From Chitinophaga qingshengii (GTDB lineage: Bacteria; Bacteroidota; Bacteroidia; Chitinophagales; Chitinophagaceae), in contig NZ_JACVFC010000004.1 in the NCBI RefSeq assembly GCF_014529935.1, positions 124,001 through 188,000 of the forward strand: a stretch of 64,000 nt of DNA. Direction: 5' to 3'. Under the pieces are notes generated by a model that saw nothing but the letters and a program-made list of their open reading frames with translations, ran no database searches and had not been told where the DNA came from. Position numbers and translations under genes: made by a program. Positions 52,201 to 61,655 of the stretch are shown here, in pieces; the stretch's first letter is position 1, and every line of letters starts with the position of its first letter.

Positions 52201-52735
52201 AAGCGCGGTAAGGTTTTTATAATGAATAGATAGATTTGATCCAGAGCAACTAGCTGTTAATAGCCTAAAAGGAGTGTGTTAATCTTTGGTTAATTGGGTT
52301 CAATATGGTTATGAGTTTAAAATTAAGCAAGTTTGGACAATTAACAAAATTGTATACATTTTTTTGTTTTTTGTAATTGTTTTGACTGATGATAAATAAT
52401 TGTTTTTTACCCGTTTTTTACTCCTGATAATGAATAATGGAGATATTTTAAACAAAATATCCATTCCCGGAGCATTCTTTTCTTATCTGGACAAATAATT
52501 TACAATTGTAAATATAAATAATTATATCAAATGTTAATCAAATCTAAACGAGTCCAAAATTGTTTCCACAGGCGGGAAAATGGGATAAACATATGTGGAT
52601 AATTTTCTACAGTTTTAGTTTGATGAATTCGCTTAAAAGCCATGGTAGGGGCATTGGATTGATATTTGAAAAGCTATACGTCCCGGACTAACCCATTAGG
52701 TTCGCTGTGAAACGAAAGCCTTAAATTTTTGACCA
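52201..52735. other. 535-bp AT-rich intergenic region
   Basis: No open frame, tRNA or recognisable RNA. It holds a 16-bp perfect palindrome, ATTTACAATTGTAAAT (52498-52513), and long A/T-rich stretches. The last 60 bp before the glycosyltransferase gene include a small AACC/GGTT hairpin. The promoters of the two divergent flanking genes must be here, but no clear TAnnTTTG box was found. Confidence 0.5.
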
Positions 52736-55012
52736 ATGACTAAAAACTTGCTTTTTGTATCCTCCTTTCCGCCCCGTGAGTGCGGCATTGCTACATTTGC
52801 GCAAGATCTGATCAACGCGCTGGACAAAACTTTCGCCGGAAAACTGCATATCGACGTTTGTGCACTGGAAGAGTCAGGAAAACCATGGGTAGATAAGCAA
52901 GCCCGTGTTACCTATTCCGTGAACCCTTTTGATATTGATAGCTGTATCGCCTTCGCGCAGCAAGTCAATGAAAACAGCAAAATAGACCTGCTCTGTTTTG
53001 AACACGAATTTGGCCTTTATGGAGGCGAATACGGGCATAACCTGCTGGCGATGCTGTCCCTGCTCGATAAGCCCTTTATCGTCCGTTTTCATACCGTATT
53101 GCCTGCTCCGGACCAAAAATGCCTGAAAGTAGTGAGCCTCATCAGCGCACTGGCGACCAAAGTAACAGCGATGACCCGCTCCTCAGTGGATCTGCTCCGC
53201 GATATATACCAGGTGCCGGCACATAAAATAGTACATATTCCCCATGGTACCCATGCTCATATCATCGACGATGTAAACGCCCTTAAAAAACAATACGACC
53301 TGGAGGATAAGCTGGTACTCAGCACCTTCGGCCTGTTAAGTGAAAATAAAGGGCTGGAAACAGGCATCAGGGCCATGAAGGAAATCGTTCAACATTATCC
53401 CGATGCCATCTATCTCATTTTAGGTAAAACCCACCCGGTAGTGGTTGCCCGCGAAGGAGAGCGCTACCGCCAGCGACTGGAAGAAATGGTAAAGGAATAT
53501 CAGCTGGAAAACAACGTACGGTTTGTGAATACCTACCTTTCTCTCCCTGCCTTGCTGGATTATTTATCACTGACAGATATTTACCTCTTCACCTCCAAAG
53601 ACCCCCATCAGGCTGTAAGCGGCACCTTTGTATACGCGATGAGCGCAGGTTGTGCGGTCATTTCCACAGCTTTTGTACAAGCCCGCGAAATGCTGGATGA
53701 AAGCTGCGGCTGCCTGATCGATTTTAACAATGCCGGCCAGCTGGCGGAAGCTGCCATGAAATTGTTGGGTAACCCGGAACTCCGTGCCCGTATGAGCCGC
53801 AACGCTATCGAAAAAACACGCAGTTCCATCTGGGATAACGTGGCCATTGCCCATATGGCCATGTTCAGCAGCGTGCTGGATGATAATAAAGTGACCATGC
53901 CTAACCTGCCGGCGCCTTACCTGGACCACATCGACCGCCTCACGGATGAAATGGGGATGCTGCAGTTTGCCAATCACGATGTGCCGGACCCCGCTCACGG
54001 CTATACGCTCGACGATAACGCCAGGGCCCTGATAGCCCTCTGCATGTATATTTCCACGATCAAATCCACCAGCTTCGCGGATTCCCTGATCCGGAAATAC
54101 ATCCGTTTTATCGCTTACTGCAGTAAACCCTCCGGACGTTTCCTCAACTATGTGGACAAAGAAGGGAATTTCACTGCCCAAAACGGGGAAGTAAACCTGG
54201 AAGACGCTAACGGTCGTACCATATGGGCGCTCGGTTATGCGCTCTCCTGCCATCGTTCCCTGTCTTTCGATATCATCCAGGAATTGTTGTCGCTTTTCAG
54301 ACCCAGCCTGCGCTGGGTGAGTACTTTAACGTCCCCCAGAGCGATGGCGTTTGCTATCAAAGGCCTGTTTTATTCGCTGCAATACAGAAAAACAGAACAG
54401 GTAGCCGATCTCCTCCATAAATTGGCCTCCGGATTGCAGGAACTTTATACAGCGGAAGCGGATGATAACTGGAAATGGTTTGAATCCAGCCTTACCTACG
54501 GCAATGCCGTGCTTCCGGAAGCCATGATGATGGCCTTCCAGGTAACGGGTAATCCCGCTTTCCGTAAAACGGCCGAAGAGAGCCTGGCATTTCTGTGTAG
54601 CAAGACCTTTACCGATAGTTATATGAAAGTCATCAGTAATAAAACATGGTATCATAAAAACACACCTCCTGTCAACGAAGCCGGAGGCGAGCAATCTATA
54701 GAAGTGGCTTATACCATGCTGGCGCTGGACACTTTTTTTAATACCACTAAAAACCAATTGTACCTGGAAAAAATGCGCGTCGCCTTCAGTTGGTACCTGG
54801 GGAATAACCATCTTAAACAACTGGTTTACAACCCCCTTACCTACGGCTGCTATGATGGACTGGAACGTACCAACGTCAACCAGAACCAGGGCGCCGAATC
54901 GACCGTGTGCTATCTGATAGCCCGTCTTTTAATGGAACAATGGAACAAACACAAGTATGTTACAACCAAAAAAGACATCCGTGAACCGATCCGGATTGGG
55001 TTCAATGGATAA
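52736..55012 (+). CDS. GT4 glycosyltransferase fused to a helical (toroid-like) domain
   Basis: 758 residues. Residues ~1-385 form a GT-B glycosyltransferase of family 4: SSFPPRECGIATFAQDLINA at the start, STFGLLSENKGLETGIRAMK near 200, and SGTFVYAMSAGCAVISTAF near 295. Residues ~395-740 are helical and Trp/Tyr/His-rich (FANHDVPDPAHGYTLDDNAR near 410, EDANGRTIWALGYAL near 490, NKTWYHKNTPPVNEAGGEQS near 640), resembling (alpha/alpha)-barrel glycan-active domains. A mannose-type polymerase or processing role is only a guess. No signal peptide. The stop overlaps the start of a response-regulator gene by 8 bp, so sugar transfer and signalling are coupled here. Confidence 0.85.
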   Translation: MTKNLLFVSSFPPRECGIATFAQDLINALDKTFAGKLHIDVCALEESGKPWVDKQARVTYSVNPFDIDSCIAFAQQVNENSKIDLLCFEHEFGLYGGEYGHNLLAMLSLLDKPFIVRFHTVLPAPDQKCLKVVSLISALATKVTAMTRSSVDLLRDIYQVPAHKIVHIPHGTHAHIIDDVNALKKQYDLEDKLVLSTFGLLSENKGLETGIRAMKEIVQHYPDAIYLILGKTHPVVVAREGERYRQRLEEMVKEYQLENNVRFVNTYLSLPALLDYLSLTDIYLFTSKDPHQAVSGTFVYAMSAGCAVISTAFVQAREMLDESCGCLIDFNNAGQLAEAAMKLLGNPELRARMSRNAIEKTRSSIWDNVAIAHMAMFSSVLDDNKVTMPNLPAPYLDHIDRLTDEMGMLQFANHDVPDPAHGYTLDDNARALIALCMYISTIKSTSFADSLIRKYIRFIAYCSKPSGRFLNYVDKEGNFTAQNGEVNLEDANGRTIWALGYALSCHRSLSFDIIQELLSLFRPSLRWVSTLTSPRAMAFAIKGLFYSLQYRKTEQVADLLHKLASGLQELYTAEADDNWKWFESSLTYGNAVLPEAMMMAFQVTGNPAFRKTAEESLAFLCSKTFTDSYMKVISNKTWYHKNTPPVNEAGGEQSIEVAYTMLALDTFFNTTKNQLYLEKMRVAFSWYLGNNHLKQLVYNPLTYGCYDGLERTNVNQNQGAESTVCYLIARLLMEQWNKHKYVTTKKDIREPIRIGFNG

Positions 55013-55382
55013 TAAAATACAGAATGGACCCAGTATCCTGATTATCGATGATGAACCGGACATCTGTCGGTTACTGCAATTAACACTCGTCAGGCATGGC
55101 TACCAGGTCAAATATGTACATGCGCTGACCGATGGTTTGATATATCTGCAACAACAGCAGCCGGACCTGCTGTTTCTGGATATTCACCTGCCCGACGGAT
55201 CGGGACTGGACGCATTACCGGTAATCAGGAAGAAATGCCCATCTTTACCGGTGATTACCATCAGTGCCTATGATAACGGTATGGAAAAACAAAAAGCCCT
55301 CAGCGCAGGTGCTACTTTCTTCCTGCCTAAACCTTTCAGTGTAAAACATGTTGATGAACTGATAGGCAGTATCAGGCACTAG
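55005..55382 (+). CDS. Single-domain response regulator
   Basis: 125 residues from ATG 55005, which overlaps the end of the glycosyltransferase gene; the frame is open to 54957. A receiver domain only: ILIIDDEPDICRLLQ, phospho-acceptor Asp in LLFLDIHLPDGSGLD (~58), and FLPKPFSVKHVDEL with the conserved Lys. With no output domain it must act by protein contact or as a phosphate relay. The next gene, 68 bp later, is an NtrC-type regulator. Confidence 0.92.
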   Translation: MDNKIQNGPSILIIDDEPDICRLLQLTLVRHGYQVKYVHALTDGLIYLQQQQPDLLFLDIHLPDGSGLDALPVIRKKCPSLPVITISAYDNGMEKQKALSAGATFFLPKPFSVKHVDELIGSIRH

Positions 55383-55450
55383 CGGCCCCAAGCCCGGATT
55401 TATTTAGTAATTTTAGATAGCTGTTGACAAATACCACATATTAGAGAAGT

Positions 55451-56884
55451 ATGAAAAATATTCTGATTATAGATGACGAGATCAATATCTGTACGCTCCT
55501 CAGTAAATTTCTGAGTAAACATGGGTTTAATGTAGATACCACCATGACGGGCGCCGCTGCGCTCAAAATGATGAAGGAAAAAACATTCGATCTCGTATTA
55601 TGCGACTACAGGCTGAAAGACACTGATGGTGCCCAACTGCTGCAGGACATCCATCAAATCAATCCGCAAACGATCGTCATTATTATCACCGGCTACACGG
55701 ATGTGCGCGTAGCGGTGGAAATGGTGAAAAACGGGGCATATGACTATCTGTCAAAACCACTGTATCCGGATGAAATTCTCAACCTGGTGCACAAAGCATT
55801 TGCACACAAGGAATCGGAACAGGAACGCCTGGCGGTTCAACCGGTAGATGCCGGCAGCGCGCCGGAAGCCCGGGAAACACTGTTGTCCCGCAACCAGAGC
55901 GAAAAAAATGACAAATATGTATATGGTGAAAGTGAAGGCGCCCGTGAATTAATCCGGCAGATTAAACTGGTAGCGCCCACAGACTACAGTGTGATTATCT
56001 TCGGTGAAACCGGTACTGGTAAGGAATCCGTAGCACACCTGATCCACCATCACAGCAAACGTTCTTCACAACCATTCGTAGCGCTGGACTGCGGCAGTCT
56101 CTCCAAAGAGCTGGCAGCAAGCGAATTGTTCGGACACGAAAAAGGCGCGTTCACAGGTGCAATCGGTACCAAAATCGGCGCCTTTGAACAGGCACAGGGG
56201 GGAACGCTTTTCCTCGATGAAATATCCAACCTGTCTTATGATATCCAGGTAGCCATGCTGCGTGTATTACAGGAAAAAGTGATCCGCCGCGTAGGCAGCC
56301 TCAAGGAAATACCCGTTGATGTACGTATCATCGTCGCCTCTAATGAAAAGCTCTCTGAATCCGTACAACGCGGCAAATTCCGGGAAGATCTTTTCCACCG
56401 CTTTAATGAATTTACCATCTACATTCCACCACTGCGCGAACGCAGGGAGGACCTGTCGCTGTTTGTGGCCGCCTTTGTGGAACAGGTGGAAAGAGAACTG
56501 GAAAAATCCTGTGGCAAAATATCGCCGGAAGTATGGAAATGTTTCCATCAATACAACTGGCCGGGGAATATCCGCGAACTGAAAAATATTATCCGCCGTG
56601 CCTGCCTGCTGACACCGGAAATGCAGGAGATTAGCATGGCTGCCCTGCCATTGGAAATGAAAGAAGCATTTGCCCAACCACAGGAAGAATTGCCGGTAAG
56701 TGGAGAACTGGCTATCATGGCCAATGACAACGACCTGAAAACAGTGGCACTGCAGGCTGAATACAATAAAATCATTAATGTACTGAAAGAAGTAAAATAC
56801 AATAAAACCAAAGCGGCGCAACTGCTGAACATCGACCGTAAAACACTGTACAATAAGCTACGATTATTGAATATTAATTATTAA
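55451..56884 (+). CDS. NtrC-type sigma-54 response regulator (second)
   Basis: 477 residues. Receiver (~1-120) with Asp in FDLVLCDYRLKD and Lys in YLSKPLYPDEI. AAA+ domain (~165-385) with Walker A GETGTGKES, the intact sigma-54 loop GAFTGA, and Walker B GTLFLDEISN. Fis-type helix-turn-helix at the end (NKTKAAQLLNIDRKTLYNKL). Unlike the regulator at 31368 it keeps GAFTGA. Its kinase is not adjacent on the same strand; two kinases lie convergently downstream. Confidence 0.94.
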   Translation: MKNILIIDDEINICTLLSKFLSKHGFNVDTTMTGAAALKMMKEKTFDLVLCDYRLKDTDGAQLLQDIHQINPQTIVIIITGYTDVRVAVEMVKNGAYDYLSKPLYPDEILNLVHKAFAHKESEQERLAVQPVDAGSAPEARETLLSRNQSEKNDKYVYGESEGARELIRQIKLVAPTDYSVIIFGETGTGKESVAHLIHHHSKRSSQPFVALDCGSLSKELAASELFGHEKGAFTGAIGTKIGAFEQAQGGTLFLDEISNLSYDIQVAMLRVLQEKVIRRVGSLKEIPVDVRIIVASNEKLSESVQRGKFREDLFHRFNEFTIYIPPLRERREDLSLFVAAFVEQVERELEKSCGKISPEVWKCFHQYNWPGNIRELKNIIRRACLLTPEMQEISMAALPLEMKEAFAQPQEELPVSGELAIMANDNDLKTVALQAEYNKIINVLKEVKYNKTKAAQLLNIDRKTLYNKLRLLNINY

Positions 56885-56898
56885 AAGATATAGGCAGA

Positions 56899-56930
56899 AA
56901 CGGGCAGGATTTTTTTCCTGCCCGTTTTTT
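56899..56930 (+). terminator. Terminator after second NtrC-type gene
   Basis: Arms AACGGGCAGGA (56899-56909) and complement (56916-56926), loop T6, then a T run to 56930. A TTG at 56929 opens the frame of the next gene but lies inside this element, so it is not the start. Confidence 0.9.
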
Positions 56931-56973
56931 GCTTAACAACCAGGAAAACCCGATCTATCAAAAACCGGCAGCA

Positions 56974-57483
56974 ATGAAACCACTATCCGAAAAAAAATCC
57001 GGCGCACGTTTTTTTGAAGCCATGGCCGCCAGGGTAATTGCCGCTACCGGCAGCGCCTGGGCATTTTTTGTAGCACTTGGTATAATTATTATCTGGGGAA
57101 TTACTGGTCCTGTCTTCCACTATTCAGACACCTGGCAACTGGTGATCAACACCGGCACTACTATCATCACTTTCCTGATGGTGTTTATCATTCAGAAATC
57201 ACAGAATAAAGATTCCAAATCCATACAGCTAAAACTGAATGAACTCATTGCGGCACACAAACTGGCCAGCAACCGCCTCATCGATATAGAATCCCTTTCC
57301 GAAGAGGAGCTGGATATTCTGCACAAATACTATCGTGCGATGGCTGAAGAAACCAAAAAAAGAATCACCATGAATGAATCACATTCAGTGGAAGAAGCTA
57401 TAGAAGGGGCTTTGAGCAAACATGAAGAACATCTTCGCAAACGTAAAAAATATACGGAAGGCGGTAGTCCGGGAGAAGATTAA
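56974..57483 (+). CDS. Low-affinity iron permease-family small membrane protein
   Basis: 169 residues from ATG 56974. Two membrane spans (~27-49, AWAFFVALGIIIIWGITGPV; ~60-80, INTGTTIITFLMVFIIQ) are followed by QKSQNKDSKSIQLKLNELIA and a charged C-terminal tail with a possible coiled coil. The span-span-IQKSQNKDSxAIQxKL layout is that of bacterial proteins in the Fet4-like iron permease family (PF04120), which are far shorter than yeast Fet4. Iron transport is not shown for them. It overlaps the convergent kinase gene by 4 bp. Confidence 0.82.
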   Translation: MKPLSEKKSGARFFEAMAARVIAATGSAWAFFVALGIIIIWGITGPVFHYSDTWQLVINTGTTIITFLMVFIIQKSQNKDSKSIQLKLNELIAAHKLASNRLIDIESLSEEELDILHKYYRAMAEETKKRITMNESHSVEEAIEGALSKHEEHLRKRKKYTEGGSPGED

Positions 57484-58919
57484 ACCGCCGGCAGCGTAAT
57501 GGTAAATGTAGTCCCTTTTCCCTGCTCACTGTCAACGTGAATCGTCCCCTTGTGATTCAGCAAAATATTTTGTGTGCTGGTAAGCCCTAAACCCGTACCC
57601 TTGGCCTTATTGGTATAGAAAGGATCAAACAGTCTTGGGAGCTTGTCTTCCGGGATACCGATGCCATTATCGGAAATCTGTACCTGCGCTTTATCAAGAT
57701 TACGCCGCGTGGTAATGGTGAGAATACCTTTGCCCGGCGCCATGGCTTCAATAGCATTGATGATGATATTCAGGAAGGCAATCACTACTTTTTCATCGTC
57801 GGCATTCACTTTTATATCGGGATCTGCCAACTGTTTGTTAAGCCGCATTTCATGCAGGTGCAATCTGTCCTGTGCCAGCCTGAGTGCTGTATTGATCAGC
57901 TGGTTGATGCCATGTTCTGCGGTATGCAGCTCTATCATGCGGGTACTGTCCAGTAGTTCGGTGATCAGCTGATTGATACGGGTGCAGTTACGTTCAATGA
58001 TATCGGTGTAGAGGGAAGAGTCTTCGCTGGTTACCACCTCTTCTTCTTCCTTAAACTGACTTACTGCCAGCAATATATTGGTAAGCGGATTTCTGACTTC
58101 ATGGGCTATAACACGGGCAATACGACCGGTGATCACAAATTTTTCCTGGTGTTGTTTTTCCTGTTCTTCTCTTTTTTTCTCGGTGATATCCTGTATAACA
58201 CAAAGAAAAATTTGTGCTGCTTCATCCAGCATGACGGCATTGATGAGCACAAATAACTTTTTGCCGTCACGGGTTTTGAACTCGTACTCCTGCGTGCTGG
58301 CAACGTTATTATTACAGATATTCTCCAGGAACTGCTCGCTTGGTTCTGCAGATGCGAAAAGGTCGCGCAGGTGGAGCTTCAGAATTTCTTCCTTGTTATA
58401 TTGAAGTCTCCGCAGTGCCGCAGGATTAGCATCGATGATATTTTTATCGCAATCGGCCAGGATAATCAGGTCGTGTGCTTTTTCAAAGATTCCGAAGTAT
58501 TTTTTCTCACTTTCCTCAATGGTACGCAGATGTTTGTATTCATCGAGCGCATAGCGGATAGAGCGTTCCAGGAGGTCTGCAGTGATTTCACCTTTTACCA
58601 GGTAGTCGTATGCCCCGGCTTTCATGGCTTCCTGGTCAATGGCGTAATCGCCTTTGCCGGTAAGCATGATAACAGGCATGCTGTACTGCATCTCCTGAAA
58701 GTGATGAAGGATATCAAGGCCGGTATGTGGTCCCAGCCGGTAATCCACCAGGAATATATCATGGGCTTTTCTTTCTATCGCTTCTACGCCTTTTGGGTAG
58801 GTAGGGGCCCATTCCAGGGAATATTGACCAGGGGAAATATCACGTAGTAATTCCGTTACCAGGAAAAAATCGTCTTCATCGTCATCGATCATGAGTATCT
58901 GTATCGGGCGTTCGCTCAT
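57480..58919 (-). CDS. Cytoplasmic REC-PAS-histidine kinase hybrid
   Basis: 479 residues, no membrane segment. An N-terminal receiver domain (~6-125; Asp in HDIFLVDYRLG, Lys replaced in context YDYLVKGEI, which keeps K) is followed by a PAS domain (~140-255), HisKA with IAHEVRNPLTNILLA (~280) and HATPase_c with NIIINAIEAM, DNGIGIPEDKLPRLF and KGTGLGLTSTQNIL. The receiver first, kinase second order suggests that it takes its input from another kinase or relay, possibly the membrane kinase encoded upstream (58998-60464) on the same strand. Confidence 0.93.
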   Translation of the reverse strand: MSERPIQILMIDDDEDDFFLVTELLRDISPGQYSLEWAPTYPKGVEAIERKAHDIFLVDYRLGPHTGLDILHHFQEMQYSMPVIMLTGKGDYAIDQEAMKAGAYDYLVKGEITADLLERSIRYALDEYKHLRTIEESEKKYFGIFEKAHDLIILADCDKNIIDANPAALRRLQYNKEEILKLHLRDLFASAEPSEQFLENICNNNVASTQEYEFKTRDGKKLFVLINAVMLDEAAQIFLCVIQDITEKKREEQEKQHQEKFVITGRIARVIAHEVRNPLTNILLAVSQFKEEEEVVTSEDSSLYTDIIERNCTRINQLITELLDSTRMIELHTAEHGINQLINTALRLAQDRLHLHEMRLNKQLADPDIKVNADDEKVVIAFLNIIINAIEAMAPGKGILTITTRRNLDKAQVQISDNGIGIPEDKLPRLFDPFYTNKAKGTGLGLTSTQNILLNHKGTIHVDSEQGKGTTFTITLPAV

Positions 58920-58997
58920 CTGGATAAGTTAAAGTTTGGCTCAGTTATCTATCCCTTAGCCCCCGCAAGAAAAATGCTAACTTTTTACTAAATCGCT

Positions 58998-60464
58998 TCA
59001 GCCTTCATTTTTGTTGTGCTGAACGAGGGGTAAAACAATGATAAACGTAGCACCATGGCCAGGTTCACCCTCTGCGAATATAAAACCGTTGTGGCTGTCA
59101 ACAATTTTTTTGCAGATAGCCAGTCCTATCCCGGTGCCGGTATATTCGCTGATACCATGCAGGCGCTGGAAGATCAGGAATATCCTCTCCGCAAAGGCCG
59201 GATCGAAGCCGATACCATTGTCAATAATGCTGATGCGGCAGAAAAGTGCGTCTTTCCGGTTTTCCTTCACGAAAGGGAGATCTTTCCCCGAAACTACTTC
59301 CTGTTTGATATTGATAATAAGCGGCCGCTCGGGGCTGGCAAATTTAATTGCATTGGCGAGGATGTTCTGGAATAGCTGGTGGAAAGAGGTATCGCTGCCT
59401 TCTATTTCGGGCAGACTATCATAGGTAACGGTTACCTTTTTTTCTTCCAGGGTCACTTCCAGGTCGGTCAGCACTTCCTGTAGCAGCACGTTCATATCTA
59501 CCCGGGTGATGCTTTCCGGTGTGAGGCGGCCAGCCCGGGAAAATACCAGCAGATCGTTGATCAGTACCCGCATCCGCGATACGGCGGATACCATCCTGTC
59601 TATTAGCTGAATAGCGTCGGGCGGCAGCTGTTCTTTGTATTTCATCTGCAACCGGTCGCTGAAAGTGGAGATCTTGCGTAAAGGTTCCTGAAGGTCGTGA
59701 GAGGCTACATAAGCAAACTGTTCCAGTTCCTGGTTGGTTTTATTGAGCAGGGAAATGTTTTGCTGAAGATCGCGCTGGTAGGACTTCATCTTACTCTCAA
59801 TATGTAGTTGCAGCCTGAATTCGCGGGTGAGCGTTACATAGGAGTAGATACCGATCAGGATGGCCACAATAGAGGAGATGAAGATGACCGGTACCCATAG
59901 CACCGAGAAGAAATGGAACAGCTTCGACTTTTCATGTACCTGGTTTTCTTCGATACGGATCATGTCCTGCACTTTGCGGTCCAGCTGGTCCGCCGATTTT
60001 TCCCCTTCCTTTACGGAGCTTTCCTGCCGGGCTACGGTTTCTTTCTGGCTACCGGACAACAGTTGCTGGTATTTGATGGCCAGCAGCTGTCGCAGGGTGT
60101 CCAGGTGGCGTTGCTGCTGCGGACTTTCAGCCGTGATTTTACGTAGCAGCAGATATTCCTTTTCTATACGCTGGCTTCTTTCCTGCATACTGGGGTCCAG
60201 AAAGGCGCTGTCTTTCGTGAGGTTGTACCCCCGGATAGCGGCCTCTGCTTCTTTCAGTTGACGGGTAATTACTTCCAGCCGCTTGGATACTTCAATAGCA
60301 TGATTAAGCCTGCCGGCGTTTTCCAGCAGGTTTTTAGCTACCAGGTAAGAGAAGATGGAAGCCGCTATGATAACCGTAAAGGCAATGAAAAACCCGATGC
60401 GTATTTTTTTGTGTACTGGAAAAAGCATTTGATTTCTACAATAGGTGGTTACTGGTGTAAGCAA
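58998..60464 (-). CDS. CHASE3-type membrane sensor histidine kinase
   Basis: 488 residues (ATG 60428 would remove 12). Two spans (~20-43 and ~188-212) enclose a helical CHASE3-like periplasmic domain (ITRQLKEAEAAIRGYNLTKD). A coiled-coil linker leads to HisKA with ASHDLQEPLRKISTFSDRL (~275) and HATPase_c with NILANAIKFASPERP, DNGIGFDPAFAERIF and GTGIGLAICKKIV. The HisKA is of the phytochrome-like kind, often feeding single-domain receivers. It lies 78 bp upstream of the hybrid kinase gene on the same strand; together they may form a phosphorelay. Confidence 0.93.
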   Translation of the reverse strand: MLTPVTTYCRNQMLFPVHKKIRIGFFIAFTVIIAASIFSYLVAKNLLENAGRLNHAIEVSKRLEVITRQLKEAEAAIRGYNLTKDSAFLDPSMQERSQRIEKEYLLLRKITAESPQQQRHLDTLRQLLAIKYQQLLSGSQKETVARQESSVKEGEKSADQLDRKVQDMIRIEENQVHEKSKLFHFFSVLWVPVIFISSIVAILIGIYSYVTLTREFRLQLHIESKMKSYQRDLQQNISLLNKTNQELEQFAYVASHDLQEPLRKISTFSDRLQMKYKEQLPPDAIQLIDRMVSAVSRMRVLINDLLVFSRAGRLTPESITRVDMNVLLQEVLTDLEVTLEEKKVTVTYDSLPEIEGSDTSFHQLFQNILANAIKFASPERPLIINIKQEVVSGKDLPFVKENRKDALFCRISIIDNGIGFDPAFAERIFLIFQRLHGISEYTGTGIGLAICKKIVDSHNGFIFAEGEPGHGATFIIVLPLVQHNKNEG

Positions 60465-60750
60465 TTCAAGATACTATTTTATGTGTTAAAAACGGGTAAC
60501 GGCGTTGCGTATTTTTCTGAAGCCCTTTCTGCGCAACTATTTCCACAGTATGCTACTTATTTCTACGGCTCATGCAGAATGGTAAATAGGCACTGCGGCG
60601 AGCGCCGGCGCAGTGATCTATATGCCGGTGAAATCTTTTGTGGTAGCGCTTCTTAATAGATATTGCACAGATGTTCGTAACATATGTTGCGGCATTGGAA
60701 TGAACTTTGATTTTTTTCAGATAGTTATTTAACCCATAAAATCAGAAGCT
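60465..60750. other. Divergent intergenic region with inverted repeat
   Basis: 286 bp. It contains a GC-rich inverted repeat, CACTGCG (60591-60597) and CGCAGTG (60609-60615), with a further self-complementary inner part. No T run follows on either strand, so it is not an intrinsic terminator. The promoters of the CHASE3 kinase and of the proline-rich gene should lie here. Confidence 0.45.
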
Positions 60751-60954
60751 ATGAACCCGGAAAGAAAAAAACAGCCAGACGAGGAGCCTAAGCCAGATAA
60801 AGAAACGCCGGGAAAAGAAAACCCGACGCCTGTGCAGCCGCCTCCAGATAAACCGGAGCCTATTCCGGAAGAACTGCCGGAAAGGGAAGTTCCCCGTCAA
60901 CCGGCGGATCCACAAGCTGAAAAAGCATTTCAAAGACACACACCAGATAAGTAG
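60751..60954 (+). CDS. Small proline-, lysine- and glutamate-rich protein
   Basis: 67 residues, about 27% Pro with many Lys and Glu; it reads MNPERKKQPDEEPKPDKETP at the start. No Cys, Trp or membrane segment; clearly disordered. It lies 30 bp upstream of the DUF892 gene on the same strand. Function unknown. The composition bias on the coding strand, a clean ATG and the lack of a better frame support a real gene; an antisense frame at 60742-60972 is rejected. Confidence 0.6.
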   Translation: MNPERKKQPDEEPKPDKETPGKENPTPVQPPPDKPEPIPEELPEREVPRQPADPQAEKAFQRHTPDK

Positions 60955-60984
60955 CATTTCTTCACGCAACAAATTTTTTAGTTT

Positions 60985-61560
60985 ATGCCTACGTCCAAAA
61001 CAACAGCAAAAGCAGTTTCCGCAAACAAAAGGCCCGCCCGCAAAAGCACTTCAGCGGAGCAAATGAGTAATTCCAAATTCCATGAATTGTTCATGGAAGA
61101 AATAAAAGACATTTACTGGGCCGAGAAAAACCTGGTAAAAGCATTGCCCAGGATGCAGAAAGCAGCTACTTCAGAAGAGCTGAAAAATGCCATCGGCAAT
61201 CACCTGGAAGAAACAAAAACGCACGTTACCCGCCTGGAAGAAATTTTTGAAATGATGGGTAAAAGAGCCCAGGGGAAAAAATGTGATGCCATGGAAGGCC
61301 TGATATCCGAGGCGCAGCAGTGCATTGAAGATACTGATGAAGATTCCATGGTAAGGGATGCCGGCATCATCATTTGTGCGCAGAAGGTAGAACACTACGA
61401 AATTGCTGCCTATGGCAGCCTCCGTACCCTGGCTACTGTAATGGGACATACTGAGGCCGCCGATCTGCTGGAACAAACCCTGGAAGAAGAAAAACATGCA
61501 GACAGCCTGCTAACGGAGATCGCTGAGTCTACCGTTAATGAGGAAGCGGCTGCCGAATAA
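60985..61560 (+). CDS. DUF892 (YciE/YciF) ferritin-like protein
   Basis: 191 residues. A basic, Ala/Lys-rich N-terminal tail (~1-25) precedes a four-helix ferritin-like domain: FMEEIKDIYWAEKNLVKALP (~36-55), NHLEETKTHVTRLEEIFEMM, QKVEHYEIAAYGSLRTLA and LEQTLEEEKHADSLLTEIAE, with Glu and His spaced as di-iron ligands. YciE/YciF proteins are stress-induced and of unclear function. The basic tail is not part of the domain and could bind nucleic acid. Own terminator follows. Confidence 0.92.
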   Translation: MPTSKTTAKAVSANKRPARKSTSAEQMSNSKFHELFMEEIKDIYWAEKNLVKALPRMQKAATSEELKNAIGNHLEETKTHVTRLEEIFEMMGKRAQGKKCDAMEGLISEAQQCIEDTDEDSMVRDAGIIICAQKVEHYEIAAYGSLRTLATVMGHTEAADLLEQTLEEEKHADSLLTEIAESTVNEEAAAE

Positions 61561-61607
61561 ACCATGCTTGTCGTAAAAGATTGTTAGTTGTTGATATAGA
61601 AAACTGC

Positions 61608-61640
61608 AAAGGTCCCTGTTATTGCGCAGGGGCCTTTTTT
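61608..61640 (+). terminator. Terminator after DUF892 gene
   Basis: Arms AAAGGTCCCTG (61608-61618) and CAGGGGCCTTT (61627-61637) with one T-G pair, then T to 61640. Confidence 0.85.
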
Positions 61641-61655
61641 GTTAAATGAACCCAT

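Noticed and set aside
60742..60972. Antisense 76-codon frame opposite the proline-rich gene
   Set aside because: Arg/Phe-rich shadow of a Pro/Lys/Glu-rich coding strand.
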